A DNA stretch of 64,000 nt from an uncultured Amaricoccus sp. (GTDB taxonomy: Bacteria > Pseudomonadota > Alphaproteobacteria > Rhodobacterales > Rhodobacteraceae). A program made the translations under genes and the position numbers. Positions 52,951-61,564 of the stretch are shown piece by piece (the first letter of the stretch is position 1; the number at the start of each line of letters is the position of its first letter). The notes under the pieces are model-generated. The model saw nothing but the letters and a program-made list of their open reading frames with translations. It ran no database searches and had not been told where the DNA came from. The stretch is from assembly GCF_937891315.1 (NCBI RefSeq), contig NZ_CALAGI010000105.1, forward strand, positions 1-64,000, in the 5' to 3' direction.

Positions 52951-54090
52951 TTATTCACCTTTTGTCCGTTGTTTGCCCGCGTCGGGAACGCCGGCGAGAA
53001 GGCGGAATTCCTTGAGCCCCGAGGGGGCGAGGTCTTCCATGAGTTGCAGGAAATCCATCGGCACCATGCGCCGGACGCGGCGGACGAGATGCGGGATCGG
53101 GCTCGAAGGCTCGGTCCGGTCGTAGAAGGCGATGACGAGATCGAGGCATTTCACCACCTCGTCGCGCGTGGCGATCCGGTCCGGCAACCCGCCCGAAAAC
53201 ACCTGGGCCACGGCCGCCATCGCGACCGGCGCGGCCCCTTCGGCCGGTGCCGGCGTCGGTTCCGCCGTCGATGCGGGCGCCGATGCCGGCGCGGCGCGTT
53301 CCAGCGAGCCGGCGACGCCCGCGAGGAACCCTGTGAGATCCGCCAGCACCGGCGCCGTCTCGCCGAGGCTCGCCTTGAGCGCGACCTCGACGGCGGCGAC
53401 CGCCTCGGCGGCGGCGCGCGCCTCGGCCAGCATGCGCGCGAGGCCGTCGGGATCAAGCTCGGCCTGTGCCTTGCAACCCCGGCCGACCCGGCTCAGCAGG
53501 TCGTCATGGGCCGCGGCGAGCGCCGCCTTGTCGGCCTCGGTCGCCATCCGCGGCGCCTTGGCCAGCACGGCCTGGACGCTGAGCACGCCGCGTTCGAGAT
53601 CGCGGCCGCTGACCCGGCCGACGCCGCGCGGCGCCATCATCTCCATCGCCCGCAGATCGCCGAGCAGCCCGTCGGGATCGCCCTGCATCTGGGCGAGCGC
53701 GTTGATCCGCCGCCGCGCCGCGTCGCGCGGCGGCCCATCGCGCAGTTCCGGATGCAGGCCGTCCCAATGTTCGGACAAGGTGCGGGCGATCAGGGTCAGC
53801 CCGTCGCCGAGCCCGGCGAGCCCCCGCTCGTTGGCGAGCGCGCGGGTGACGATGACGAGCAGCCGCAGGTCGCGGCCGCGCGGCCGCAGCGCCTCGGCCT
53901 GGCGCAGCACCTCGGCCCAGTCGACCGGTACGTTGGTCTCGGCGATCGGGTTGTTGCGCTCGTCCCGCACCACCTCGACGCGCGGCTGGGTCAGCCGTTC
54001 GATCTCGTGAAATCGCGGGTCGTCGCGCAGGCTCTCGCCGGAAGGGTTCTCGCCATCCAGCGGTCGCAACCAGGGATCGAAGTCAAACAA
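52951..54090 (-). CDS. tssA: T6SS cap/initiator protein TssA
   Basis: A 379-residue TssA with the ImpA N-terminal domain (WLRPLDGENPSGESLRDDPRF; VDWAEVLRQAEALRPRGRDLRLLV in two blocks) and an Ala-rich middle. The C-terminal short helical domain (RIATRDEVVKCLDLVIAFYDRTEPSSPIP in two blocks; RRVRRMVPMDFLQLMEDLAP) is the short ImpA/TssA type. Translation begins at a TTG (54090) behind a GGGGTGA ribosome site; no ATG is suitably placed. It is the first gene of the 20-kb operon. Confidence 0.94.
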   Translation of the reverse strand: MFDFDPWLRPLDGENPSGESLRDDPRFHEIERLTQPRVEVVRDERNNPIAETNVPVDWAEVLRQAEALRPRGRDLRLLVIVTRALANERGLAGLGDGLTLIARTLSEHWDGLHPELRDGPPRDAARRRINALAQMQGDPDGLLGDLRAMEMMAPRGVGRVSGRDLERGVLSVQAVLAKAPRMATEADKAALAAAHDDLLSRVGRGCKAQAELDPDGLARMLAEARAAAEAVAAVEVALKASLGETAPVLADLTGFLAGVAGSLERAAPASAPASTAEPTPAPAEGAAPVAMAAVAQVFSGGLPDRIATRDEVVKCLDLVIAFYDRTEPSSPIPHLVRRVRRMVPMDFLQLMEDLAPSGLKEFRLLAGVPDAGKQRTKGE

Positions 54091-54179
54091 CGAATCACCC
54101 CGATTCGGGAGGTTTCAAAAGATTCCTTTAGAACGCTTAATCGTACCACATTTCAGGCAAGACGCTGGAAAAAATAGCG
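54091..54179 (-). promoter_or_regulatory. AT-richer gap upstream of the main T6SS operon
   Basis: These 89 bases between ppkA and tssA are clearly richer in A and T than the surroundings and are the only gap in which a promoter for the tssA-led operon could lie. I cannot pick a confident -35/-10 or sigma-54 pair. Read-through from ppkA is possible. Confidence 0.35.
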
Positions 54180-54184
54180 CTATT
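54167..54184 (-). terminator. Small palindrome plus T run at ppkA end
   Basis: On the minus strand the palindrome AATAGCGCTATT (54173-54184) overlaps the ppkA stop and is followed by a short T run. The stem is only about 4 bp, so it could be at best a weak or partial terminator between ppkA and tssA. Confidence 0.25.
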
Positions 54185-56264
54185 GCCGCGTATCTATCAG
54201 CCGGCTCGTCACCGACAGCACCTTGACGTCACCCTTGGCGATGACCTCTCGCAGCCCTTGTGCGAAGGATTCTACCGATTCCGTCGTCGGGCGCATGACC
54301 GCGAAGAGCGGCGCGTCGGTATGCATGGCGATGACGAGGCTCTTGCCGAAAGTGTCGTCCACGGTAAAGGCGAGCTTGCCCGGATCGGCCGCCGCCTCCG
54401 CGCTCGAATAGGCGACCCGGATGTCGCGCACTCCGCCGTCGAGCGTGCCAATCGCGGCGAGCGCGTTGTCCGGCCGGCCGATGTTCGGCAGGATGTTGAA
54501 GAGGTTTCCGGTCACGTCCGCGATGCCGACCCAGAGATAGCCGCTGTCGAGCGTACCGGGAGCCAGCACGTCGATCACCGGATTGTCGCCCACGGCGTAG
54601 ACCCCCGACATGTTCGGCGCGACGGCCGCCTCGCTGGCCGAGCCGGTGCCGAAGACGATCGAGATCGGCCCGGCCGCCACCTCCGGCAGCAGCGCCTGCA
54701 CCGCGCAGAGCTGGGGGTTCAGCACCGTGAGATCGACCCGCGCCACCCGGTCGCCGACGCGGGCGTCGAGTGCCGCGCGGATCGCGGCGGCGTCGGCCTG
54801 CGTCGCCACGGCGCCGGCGATGCCGACGGTGCCTTCCAGCGGATAGTCCTCGCCAGGTGGCGGGGTCTGCGCCAGCGGACCGCAGGTCGCGAGCGGGGCG
54901 AGCAGGGTGGCGACGTCGCGGGGGTCGAGATGGCGGGGGCCGGTGCCGATCCGGGCGCGGCCGTCGAATCCGCCTTCCCGCGCCGCGATTGCGAAACGCC
55001 CGGCGGCGGCGTCGTGCGCCGCGCGGTCGGGGGCGAGCCCGGTCAGCGTCGCCTCGCCGCCACTGATATCGAGCCGCCATTCGTCGAGCCCCGCGGCGCT
55101 GTCGAGCAGGGCGACCACCGCGGCGGCCCAGGTCGGCGTCGGCGCGCCGCGGGCGATCCGCAGCGAGTCGGCCGGAACCGCCGCCGCCGCCGCGGCGGCG
55201 AAGGCCGATGTGATCGCCTCGCGCCCGGCCGCGTCCGGCGCATAACCCGCCAGCAGCGCGGCGCCGGTCGCCTCGACCGAGGCGCTGAGCGTGAAGGGGG
55301 CGACTTCCGGCTCCGCCGGGCGAAACAATCGGTCGAAGGCGCCGAATCCCCAGGCCCCGGCCAGCGCGACGATGATCGCGGTGACGACCGCGAGCCAGCG
55401 CCGGGAGCGGCGCGGCGCCGGCTTCGCGCTCAGCGGCTTCAGCGCCCGCTGGATCTCGGTGGCGACGGCGGCGGCGCTCGGCGGCCGGCGCGCCGGGTCG
55501 GGCTGGGTCAGGTCGGCGATGAGCGCGCGCAAGGGTTCGGGCACGCCGGCGAGATCCAGTGGCTGGGCCTTGCGCCGCATCACCTCGCCCGGGCTGCCGC
55601 CCATGTCGGGCACACGGCCGCGAAAGCTGGCGAGCAGCGATGCGCCGAGCGCGTAGAGATCCGAGCGCGGCTCGGCCCGCCCGTCCAACTGTTCGGGGGC
55701 CGCGTATTCGTACTTGCCGGCGAAATCATTGCCGACGATGGTCCTCGCGCCTTCCCGGCTGTCCTTGGCGATGCCGAAGTCGATGATCACCGCGCGGTCC
55801 GGCTCGCCCCCGCGCAGGATGATATTGTCAGGCGACAGGTCGCGGTGGACGATGCCGCGGGCGTGGGTCGCCTTCAGTCCCTCGGCGACCCGCAGGCCGA
55901 CGACCATGAGATCGCGCGGCGGCACGCCCCCCCGCGCCAGCAGATCGCTGAGCGGCACGCCGTCGACATAGTCCATGACAAGATAGACCGGTCCCTCCGC
56001 CACGCGACCGCAGTCGGTATAGCGCACCACCGCGTCGTCGGTGATCTCCCGGATCTCCTCCTCGCGCTTCATCAACTCGACATAGTCGGCATTGCCGGAG
56101 AAGGCGCGGCTCAGCGCCTTGATCGCCACCACGCGCCCGGTGATCTGGTTGCGGGCGCGATAGACCTCGCCGGTGCCGCCGCGACCGAGCACGCCTTCGA
56201 TCTCATAGGTATTGTTGAGCACCTGCCCCTTGCGGAAGATGTCACCGGGCAGCGGGTCGATCAT
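54180..56264 (-). CDS. ppkA: T6SS-associated Ser/Thr protein kinase (PpkA-type)
   Basis: A 694-residue Hanks-type kinase. The kinase domain (about 15-280) has GRGGTGEVYRA (ATP loop), VAIKAL (Lys), HRDLSPDN (catalytic Asp), DFGIAK, and YAAPEQ. A basic stop and one membrane helix follow at about 287-310. The long periplasmic part has two Ala-rich BON-like stretches and a C-terminal DUF4384-like segment (GTLDSGYLWVGIAD, FGKSLVIAMHTDAPLF). This resembles PpkA, which phosphorylates the FHA protein to start T6SS assembly. It is divergent from clpV. The naming relies on domain order and context. Confidence 0.88.
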   Translation of the reverse strand: MIDPLPGDIFRKGQVLNNTYEIEGVLGRGGTGEVYRARNQITGRVVAIKALSRAFSGNADYVELMKREEEIREITDDAVVRYTDCGRVAEGPVYLVMDYVDGVPLSDLLARGGVPPRDLMVVGLRVAEGLKATHARGIVHRDLSPDNIILRGGEPDRAVIIDFGIAKDSREGARTIVGNDFAGKYEYAAPEQLDGRAEPRSDLYALGASLLASFRGRVPDMGGSPGEVMRRKAQPLDLAGVPEPLRALIADLTQPDPARRPPSAAAVATEIQRALKPLSAKPAPRRSRRWLAVVTAIIVALAGAWGFGAFDRLFRPAEPEVAPFTLSASVEATGAALLAGYAPDAAGREAITSAFAAAAAAAVPADSLRIARGAPTPTWAAAVVALLDSAAGLDEWRLDISGGEATLTGLAPDRAAHDAAAGRFAIAAREGGFDGRARIGTGPRHLDPRDVATLLAPLATCGPLAQTPPPGEDYPLEGTVGIAGAVATQADAAAIRAALDARVGDRVARVDLTVLNPQLCAVQALLPEVAAGPISIVFGTGSASEAAVAPNMSGVYAVGDNPVIDVLAPGTLDSGYLWVGIADVTGNLFNILPNIGRPDNALAAIGTLDGGVRDIRVAYSSAEAAADPGKLAFTVDDTFGKSLVIAMHTDAPLFAVMRPTTESVESFAQGLREVIAKGDVKVLSVTSRLIDTRQ

Positions 56265-56297
56265 CGACGCCTCCGAAGCCTGCGCGCCGCGATTGTA

Positions 56298-56325
56298 TTG
56301 TCGCGGTTTTGTGGCATTCTATCAG
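56298..56325 (+). promoter_or_regulatory. Candidate promoter upstream of clpV
   Basis: Within the AT-richer divergent gap between ppkA and clpV, TTGTCG (56298-56303) and TATCAG (56320-56325) are 16 bases apart. The match is only moderate. Confidence 0.25.
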
Positions 56326-56376
56326 GCAAGGCGGCGTATGCGCGGAAATTTATCCGCTCCCCCGAAAGGCCAGCCC

Positions 56377-59079
56377 ATGCAGCGTGCGACTTCCCAGGGT
56401 TTCAAGCGCAAGGAACTCGTCGGCAAGCTGAATCCCACTTGCCTCAGGGCCTTCAAGGCGGCGGCGGACGCGGCGAAGCTGCGCGGCAATCCTTACGTCG
56501 AGCTGGCGCACTGGGTCGAGCAACTGGCCTTGTCCACGCGCTCGGACTTCCAGCTGATCCTCGGCGAGGCGGGCGTCGACGCGGGCCGGCTCGCGGCGGA
56601 CATGACCCGGGCGATCGACAAGCTGCCGCATGGCGCGGGCTCGATCGAGGAGTTTTCCGACCATATCTTCCACGCGATCCAGGAAGCCTGGAACTACGGC
56701 GCGTTGCAGTTCGGCGACGAGGAGGTGCGCTCGGCCTATGTGCTGCTCGCAGCGCTGAAGACGCCGGTGCTCGACGGACTGCTCGGCAAGATCAGCCCGG
56801 AATTCGACAGGATCGACGCCGACGCGGTCGCCGCCCGGCTCGGGGATGTGGTGGAGACCTCGCTTGAGGCCGCCGCGCCCGCCATTCCGGCCGCCGATGC
56901 CGCGCCACGCAAGCCGCCAGGCGGTGAGTCGGCGCTGTCGAAATATGCCACCGATCTCACCGCCCGGGCGCGCGGTGGCAAGATCGACCCGGTGATCGGC
57001 CGCGACCCGGAAATCCGCCAGATCATCGACGTGCTGATGCGGCGGCGGCAGAACAACCCGATCCTGACCGGCGAGGCCGGGGTCGGCAAGACGGCGGTGG
57101 TCGAGGGTTTCGCGCTGCGCATCGCCTCGGGCGACGTGCCGCCGATGCTGCGCGACGTGGCGCTGATGATGCTCGACATCGGCCTGATGCAGGCGGGCGC
57201 CAGCGTGAAGGGTGAGTTCGAGAAGCGGCTGAAAGCGGTGATCGACGAGACGCAGGCGAGCGAGACGCCGGTGATCCTGTTCATCGACGAGGCGCATACG
57301 CTGATCGGCGCGGGCGGCGCGGCGGGGACGGGCGACGCCGCGAACCTCCTGAAGCCGGCCCTGGCGCGGGGCGAGTTGCGCACCATCGCCGCGACGACCT
57401 GGGCCGAATACAAGGAGCATATCGAGAAGGACCCGGCCCTGACCCGCCGCTTCCAGGTGGTGAAGGTCGAGGAACCAGAGGAGGCCGCCGCCGTCCAGAT
57501 GTTGCGCGGCGTGGCGGGCGTGCTGGAGAAGCACCATGAGGTGCAGATCCTCGACGAGGCGATCGCGGCGGCCGTCGGCCTCTCGCACCGCTATATTCCG
57601 GCCCGGCAACTGCCCGACAAGGCGGTCAGTCTGCTCGACACCGCCTGCGCGCGGGTCGCGGTGTCGCAGCATGCCACCCCGGCGGAGATCGAGGATCTGC
57701 GCCGCCGGCGGCAGGTGCTGGAGGTCGAGCAGGGGATCATCGCCCGCGAGGCGGCGATCGGCATCGAGGTCACCGAGCGCGCGGCGCGGGTCGAGCGCGG
57801 CCTCGCCGAAGGCCAGGCCGCGCTCGAGGCGGCGGAAGCCCGATGGGCGGCGGAGCGCGATCTGGTGACGCGGATCCTCGCGCTGCGCGCCCGTCTGCGC
57901 GGCGAGGGTGTCGCGCTCGACACGGCGGCGGAGCCGGCGATGGCCGGGGCCGAAGCGCCGCCACCGCCGCCCGCCGCTCCGGTGGTCGATCGCGCGGCGG
58001 ATCTGGAGGATCTGCGCCGGTTGATGGCGGAGTTGGCCGCGGCGCAGGGCGAGACGCCGCTGATCCTGCCGTCGGTCGATCGCAACGCGGTGGCGGCGGT
58101 GGTCCAGGACTGGACCGGTGTGCCGATGGGCCGGATGCTGGCGAGCCAGACCGAGAAGGCGCTCGCCCTCGCCGCGCTGCTCGCCGAGCGCGTTGTCGGC
58201 CAGGACCACGCCATGGAAATGATCGCCAAGCGCGTGCAGACCAGTCGCGCCGGTCTCGACGCGCCGGAAAAGCCGATCGGCGTCTTCCTGCTCTGCGGTC
58301 CGTCCGGTGTCGGCAAGACCGAGACCGCGCTGGCGCTGGCCGAGATGCTTTATGGCGGCGAGCAGAATCTGATCTCGATCAACATGTCGGAATTCCAGGA
58401 GGCACATACGGTCTCGACACTGAAGGGCGCGCCGCCGGGATACGTCGGCTACGGCAAGGGCGGCATCCTGACCGAGGCGGTGCGGCGCCGGCCCTATTCG
58501 GTGATCCTGCTCGACGAGGTCGAGAAGGCGCATCCGGACGTGCACGAGATCTTCTTCCAGGTGTTTGACAAGGGGATGATGGACGACAGCGAGGGCCGGC
58601 GGATCGATTTCAAGAACTGCCTGATCCTGCTCACGTCCAATGTCGGATCCGAGGAGATCATGCGACTGACCGATGGCGGCCGACGCCGGTCGGAGATCGC
58701 CGACCTCGACAAGGCGCTGCGTCCGCCGTTGCTCGGCGTCTTTCCGGCCGCCCTGCTCGGGCGGCTCGTCACCATTCCCTATTATCCGCTGTCGGACGCG
58801 ATGATCGGCGCGATCGCCAGCCACCAGTTCCGCAAGATCGCCGCCCGGCTCGACGAGACCCATGGCGCCGAGCTCGTGATCGGCGACGGTGTGCTCGACA
58901 CGATCAAGGCCCGCTGCACCGAGATCGAATCCGGCGGTCGCATGATCGACGCGATCCTGACCAACACGCTGCTGCCCGAACTCAGCCGGGGCGTGCTCAA
59001 CCGCGTGCTGGAAGGCGCGCCGATCCGCCGGGTCACCGTATCGGCGACCCCGGAGGGCTTCGCCTACCACTTCGCCTGA
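56377..59079 (+). CDS. clpV: T6SS ATPase ClpV (TssH)
   Basis: The ATG at 56377 (MQRATSQGFKRKELVGKLNP, after AAAGG) gives 900 residues; an ATG at 56338 is also open. It has an N-domain (about 10-170) with KLRGNPYVELAHWVEQL, then AAA-1 with Walker A GEAGVGKTA (about 233) and FIDEAHTLIGAGG. A ClpB-like middle domain is followed by AAA-2 with Walker A GPSGVGKTE (about 643) and NMSEFQEAHTVSTLKGAPPG, a ClpV-specific variant of the ClpB pore region. It disassembles contracted TssB-TssC sheaths for reuse. Confidence 0.96.
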   Translation: MQRATSQGFKRKELVGKLNPTCLRAFKAAADAAKLRGNPYVELAHWVEQLALSTRSDFQLILGEAGVDAGRLAADMTRAIDKLPHGAGSIEEFSDHIFHAIQEAWNYGALQFGDEEVRSAYVLLAALKTPVLDGLLGKISPEFDRIDADAVAARLGDVVETSLEAAAPAIPAADAAPRKPPGGESALSKYATDLTARARGGKIDPVIGRDPEIRQIIDVLMRRRQNNPILTGEAGVGKTAVVEGFALRIASGDVPPMLRDVALMMLDIGLMQAGASVKGEFEKRLKAVIDETQASETPVILFIDEAHTLIGAGGAAGTGDAANLLKPALARGELRTIAATTWAEYKEHIEKDPALTRRFQVVKVEEPEEAAAVQMLRGVAGVLEKHHEVQILDEAIAAAVGLSHRYIPARQLPDKAVSLLDTACARVAVSQHATPAEIEDLRRRRQVLEVEQGIIAREAAIGIEVTERAARVERGLAEGQAALEAAEARWAAERDLVTRILALRARLRGEGVALDTAAEPAMAGAEAPPPPPAAPVVDRAADLEDLRRLMAELAAAQGETPLILPSVDRNAVAAVVQDWTGVPMGRMLASQTEKALALAALLAERVVGQDHAMEMIAKRVQTSRAGLDAPEKPIGVFLLCGPSGVGKTETALALAEMLYGGEQNLISINMSEFQEAHTVSTLKGAPPGYVGYGKGGILTEAVRRRPYSVILLDEVEKAHPDVHEIFFQVFDKGMMDDSEGRRIDFKNCLILLTSNVGSEEIMRLTDGGRRRSEIADLDKALRPPLLGVFPAALLGRLVTIPYYPLSDAMIGAIASHQFRKIAARLDETHGAELVIGDGVLDTIKARCTEIESGGRMIDAILTNTLLPELSRGVLNRVLEGAPIRRVTVSATPEGFAYHFA

Positions 59080-59083
59080 GCCT

Positions 59084-59752
59084 TCAGCTCAGCGCCTGGA
59101 ACTCCACCCGGCGGTTGATGGCGGCGCCGGGATCCTTGTCGTCGTAGGGGAATTGCTCACCAACCCCGATCGCCTCGAGCCGGCCGGCGGCGATGCCGCA
59201 GTCGTTGACGAAGAACCGCTCCACCTCCTCGGCGCGCAGGATCGACAGCTTCTGATTGTAGTCGGCGGCGCCCGAGGCATCGGTATGGCCGATGATGCGG
59301 AACCGCTGGATGTCGGCGTCCTTCAGCACCGCGCAGACCTGCCGCAGCCGCGGCTTCTGGTCCGGGCTCAGGGCGGCGGAATCGAAGGCGAACTTCACCT
59401 GATAGTTCACCTGCTCGGACCTCGGCAGCGTCCAGTGCTGCGTGGTCGGCGCCTCGGTCGCCCCCTCCGCCGCCCCGAGCTGGAGCGTCGCGGCCGGCAC
59501 CGTCGAGCCCGGGCTCGCCGCCGTCACCGCCGGCGCCGGCTCGATGACCACGGGCGCCTCCTGCCCGGCGGGCGCGACATTGGTCAGCACCAGACCGCGC
59601 GACGCGCCGAGATCCTGCGAGGTCCGCGCCGCGCCGATATCCTTGATCTGGCTCTCGAACAGGGCCTTCAGCTGGGCGTCGGTCAGCTCCTGCGCCGGCG
59701 CGGCCGCCGGAGCGAGGGCCAGCGCGACGAGAGTGAGAAGGGGAAGCTTCAT
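59084..59752 (-). CDS. OmpA-family peptidoglycan-binding protein
   Basis: A 222-residue protein from the ATG at 59752, with a GGGAGG ribosome site. A signal peptide (MKLPLLTLVALALAPAAAPA) is followed by a short unordered part and a C-terminal OmpA domain (about 110-222: VKFAFDSAALSPDQKPRL, IIGHTDASGAADYNQKLSILRAEEV in two blocks, NRRVEFQ). It would bind peptidoglycan in the periplasm. It lies between clpV (convergent, 4-base gap) and pppA (divergent) and is likely a T6SS accessory like TagL, though tssL already carries an OmpA domain. Confidence 0.85.
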   Translation of the reverse strand: MKLPLLTLVALALAPAAAPAQELTDAQLKALFESQIKDIGAARTSQDLGASRGLVLTNVAPAGQEAPVVIEPAPAVTAASPGSTVPAATLQLGAAEGATEAPTTQHWTLPRSEQVNYQVKFAFDSAALSPDQKPRLRQVCAVLKDADIQRFRIIGHTDASGAADYNQKLSILRAEEVERFFVNDCGIAAGRLEAIGVGEQFPYDDKDPGAAINRRVEFQALS

Positions 59753-59792
59753 GCGCCATCCTCCCGGCAAAGAGGTTTCGCCGTTCGGCGGA

Positions 59793-59821
59793 ATAATATA
59801 CCCTGACGCGCAGTTGTTCCA
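59793..59821 (-). promoter_or_regulatory. Candidate promoter for the OmpA-family gene
   Basis: On the minus strand TGGAAC (59821-59816) and TATTAT (59798-59793) are separated by 17 bases, about 40 bases before the start codon. The -10 box is good and the -35 box is partial. Confidence 0.4.
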
Positions 59822-59890
59822 GCGCGTGAAACTCGCGCCGCCCGTCGGGGTTCCGTGGATCATGACCCGCTTGCCTATCCGGAGCGCCGC

Positions 59891-60658
59891 GTGACGGGGC
59901 CCGTGACGCGCGTGCCGCCACCGCGTCCGGCGGCGCTGGTCGAGGGCGCCGGCCTGACCCATGCCGGGCGGGTCCGCGACGCCAACGAGGATGCGATCCT
60001 GACCGATCCGTCCGGCGCGCTCTGGGCGGTCGCCGATGGCATGGGCGGCTATGGTCACGGCGAGATCGCGGCCGATATCGTGATCGATACCCTGTCGCGG
60101 CTGCCGCACGGCGCGCCGCCGGCGCTGCTTGTCACCGCGCTCGAGGCGGCCAACGCCGAGGTGCGCCGCCGCGCCGCCGATGGGCTCGGCCGGATGGGCG
60201 CCACCGTCGTCGCGGCGATGGTCGCGGCCGAGGCCGCCACCATCGCCTGGGTCGGCGACAGCCGGGCCTATCGGCTGAGCGGGGGGCGACTGGGGCGCCT
60301 TACCCATGATCATTCGGTCGTGCAGGAGTTGATCGATCGCGGCCAACTCGACCCGGCGGCGGCCGAAGCGGACCCCCGATCCCATATCGTCACCCGGGCG
60401 ATCGGCGCGGACGAGCGGCTCGAAGTGGCACTGACCGCCACACCGCTGACGCCGGGCGACGCGCTGCTGCTCTGTTCCGACGGCCTCAGCAAATGCGTTC
60501 CGGAGGCGGAGATCGCGACGATCCTCGGAGCCATTTCCGGGGCGGAGGCGGCACCGGCGGAGATTTGCGCCGCGCTGGTCGAGGCGGCGTTGCACCGCGG
60601 GGCGCCGGACAATGTGTCGGTGATCGTCGTGCGCGCGAGCGGGGCCGGACGGCGGTGA
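59891..60658 (+). CDS. pppA: PP2C-type protein phosphatase (PppA-type)
   Basis: About 255 residues from GTG 59891, which has GGAG 6 bases before it; GTG 59855 is a possible earlier start. It is a PPM phosphatase: GLTHAGRVRDANEDAIL, WAVADGMGGYGHGEIAA, GATVVAAMV, WVGDSRAYRL, LTHDHSVVQ, LLLCSDGLS, and GAPDNVSVIVV supply the metal-binding Asp residues and the other PP2C motifs. In T6SS loci PppA removes the phosphate that PpkA puts on the FHA protein. It overlaps the next gene as GTGA. Confidence 0.92.
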   Translation: MTGPVTRVPPPRPAALVEGAGLTHAGRVRDANEDAILTDPSGALWAVADGMGGYGHGEIAADIVIDTLSRLPHGAPPALLVTALEAANAEVRRRAADGLGRMGATVVAAMVAAEAATIAWVGDSRAYRLSGGRLGRLTHDHSVVQELIDRGQLDPAAAEADPRSHIVTRAIGADERLEVALTATPLTPGDALLLCSDGLSKCVPEAEIATILGAISGAEAAPAEICAALVEAALHRGAPDNVSVIVVRASGAGRR

Positions 60659-61521
60659 AAGGGTCGAACGTCGTCGCAGCCGCCGTGGTCGGCGCTTGCC
60701 TCGTGCTCGCGGCGGCGACCTTCGCGCTGGTCTCGCAGATGCTCGGCGGCGCCGATCAGGCCGGCGGCGCGGCGGTTCAGGCGCGGATCCAGCGCCAGCT
60801 CGACGACCAGGCGCGCGACATCCGGGCGCTCGACCAGCGGGTGCGCGAACTCGCCGCCGCGCGGGACGCCGCGCCACCGCCGGCGGTGGCGCCGGTGGAC
60901 GCTCCCGCCATCGCCTCGGTCGCGGTCGACGAGGGCGGCGTCGACCAGTTCGGCGGCGCCGCGCCACCGCCGGAAACGGAAGGGCTGATCGATCAGATGC
61001 GGCTCGCCGCCGACCGGTTCAACCAGGGGATCGAGCGGCCGCGGCCGCAGGTCCTGCTGGAGCTGCTCGGCAATCCGCGCGAGAGCTACGGTCAGGACTG
61101 CCAGCCGGTGACCAACCCCCGGATGCTGGCCGCGCTCGAGACGCGCGATATCGCCAGCTTCAAGCTCACCATGATGCGGCCGGCGCTCGATTCGCTTCAG
61201 GGGGTGATCGAGCGGCTGCGCAAGGAGGAGCCGGACATCTACGCCGCGATCGGCACCGCCGGCGCGCTCTGCGCGCGCTATGTGCGTGGTTCGCGCGGGT
61301 CGATCTCGTCGCATGCCTGGGGCCTCGCGGTCGATCTGACGCTGAAACAGAATCTCGATGCGATGGGCGACGGCAGCACGCAATTCGGGCTGGTGGTGCT
61401 GGCCGAATTCTTCAACGACGCCGGCTGGTACTGGGGCGCCGGCTATGGGCGCGAGGATTCGATGCATTTCGAGGTCGGCGAGGCCCTGCTGCGCCAGTGG
61501 ATCGCCGAAGGCAAGCTGTGA
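60655..61521 (+). CDS. Membrane-anchored M15 (VanY-like) peptidase, T6SS-associated
   Basis: A 288-residue protein starting at GTG 60655. One N-terminal membrane helix (about 6-30) is followed by a Gln/Arg-rich coiled segment (about 38-65), a linker, and an M15-type zinc peptidase domain. The metal and catalytic residues are visible in SSHAWGLAVDL (His, Asp) and DSMHFEV (His). It would cut peptide cross-links of peptidoglycan from the inner-membrane side. That suits local wall opening for T6SS assembly, as described for the L,D-endopeptidase TagX of Acinetobacter, better than a secreted effector. The anchor and the place in the regulatory/structural part support this. No immunity gene is adjacent. 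Confidence 0.85.
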   Translation: MKGSNVVAAAVVGACLVLAAATFALVSQMLGGADQAGGAAVQARIQRQLDDQARDIRALDQRVRELAAARDAAPPPAVAPVDAPAIASVAVDEGGVDQFGGAAPPPETEGLIDQMRLAADRFNQGIERPRPQVLLELLGNPRESYGQDCQPVTNPRMLAALETRDIASFKLTMMRPALDSLQGVIERLRKEEPDIYAAIGTAGALCARYVRGSRGSISSHAWGLAVDLTLKQNLDAMGDGSTQFGLVVLAEFFNDAGWYWGAGYGREDSMHFEVGEALLRQWIAEGKL

Positions 61522-61564
61522 CCCCGGTTCCGACCGATCGCGCGGCACGGCTGGTGGCGAGACC

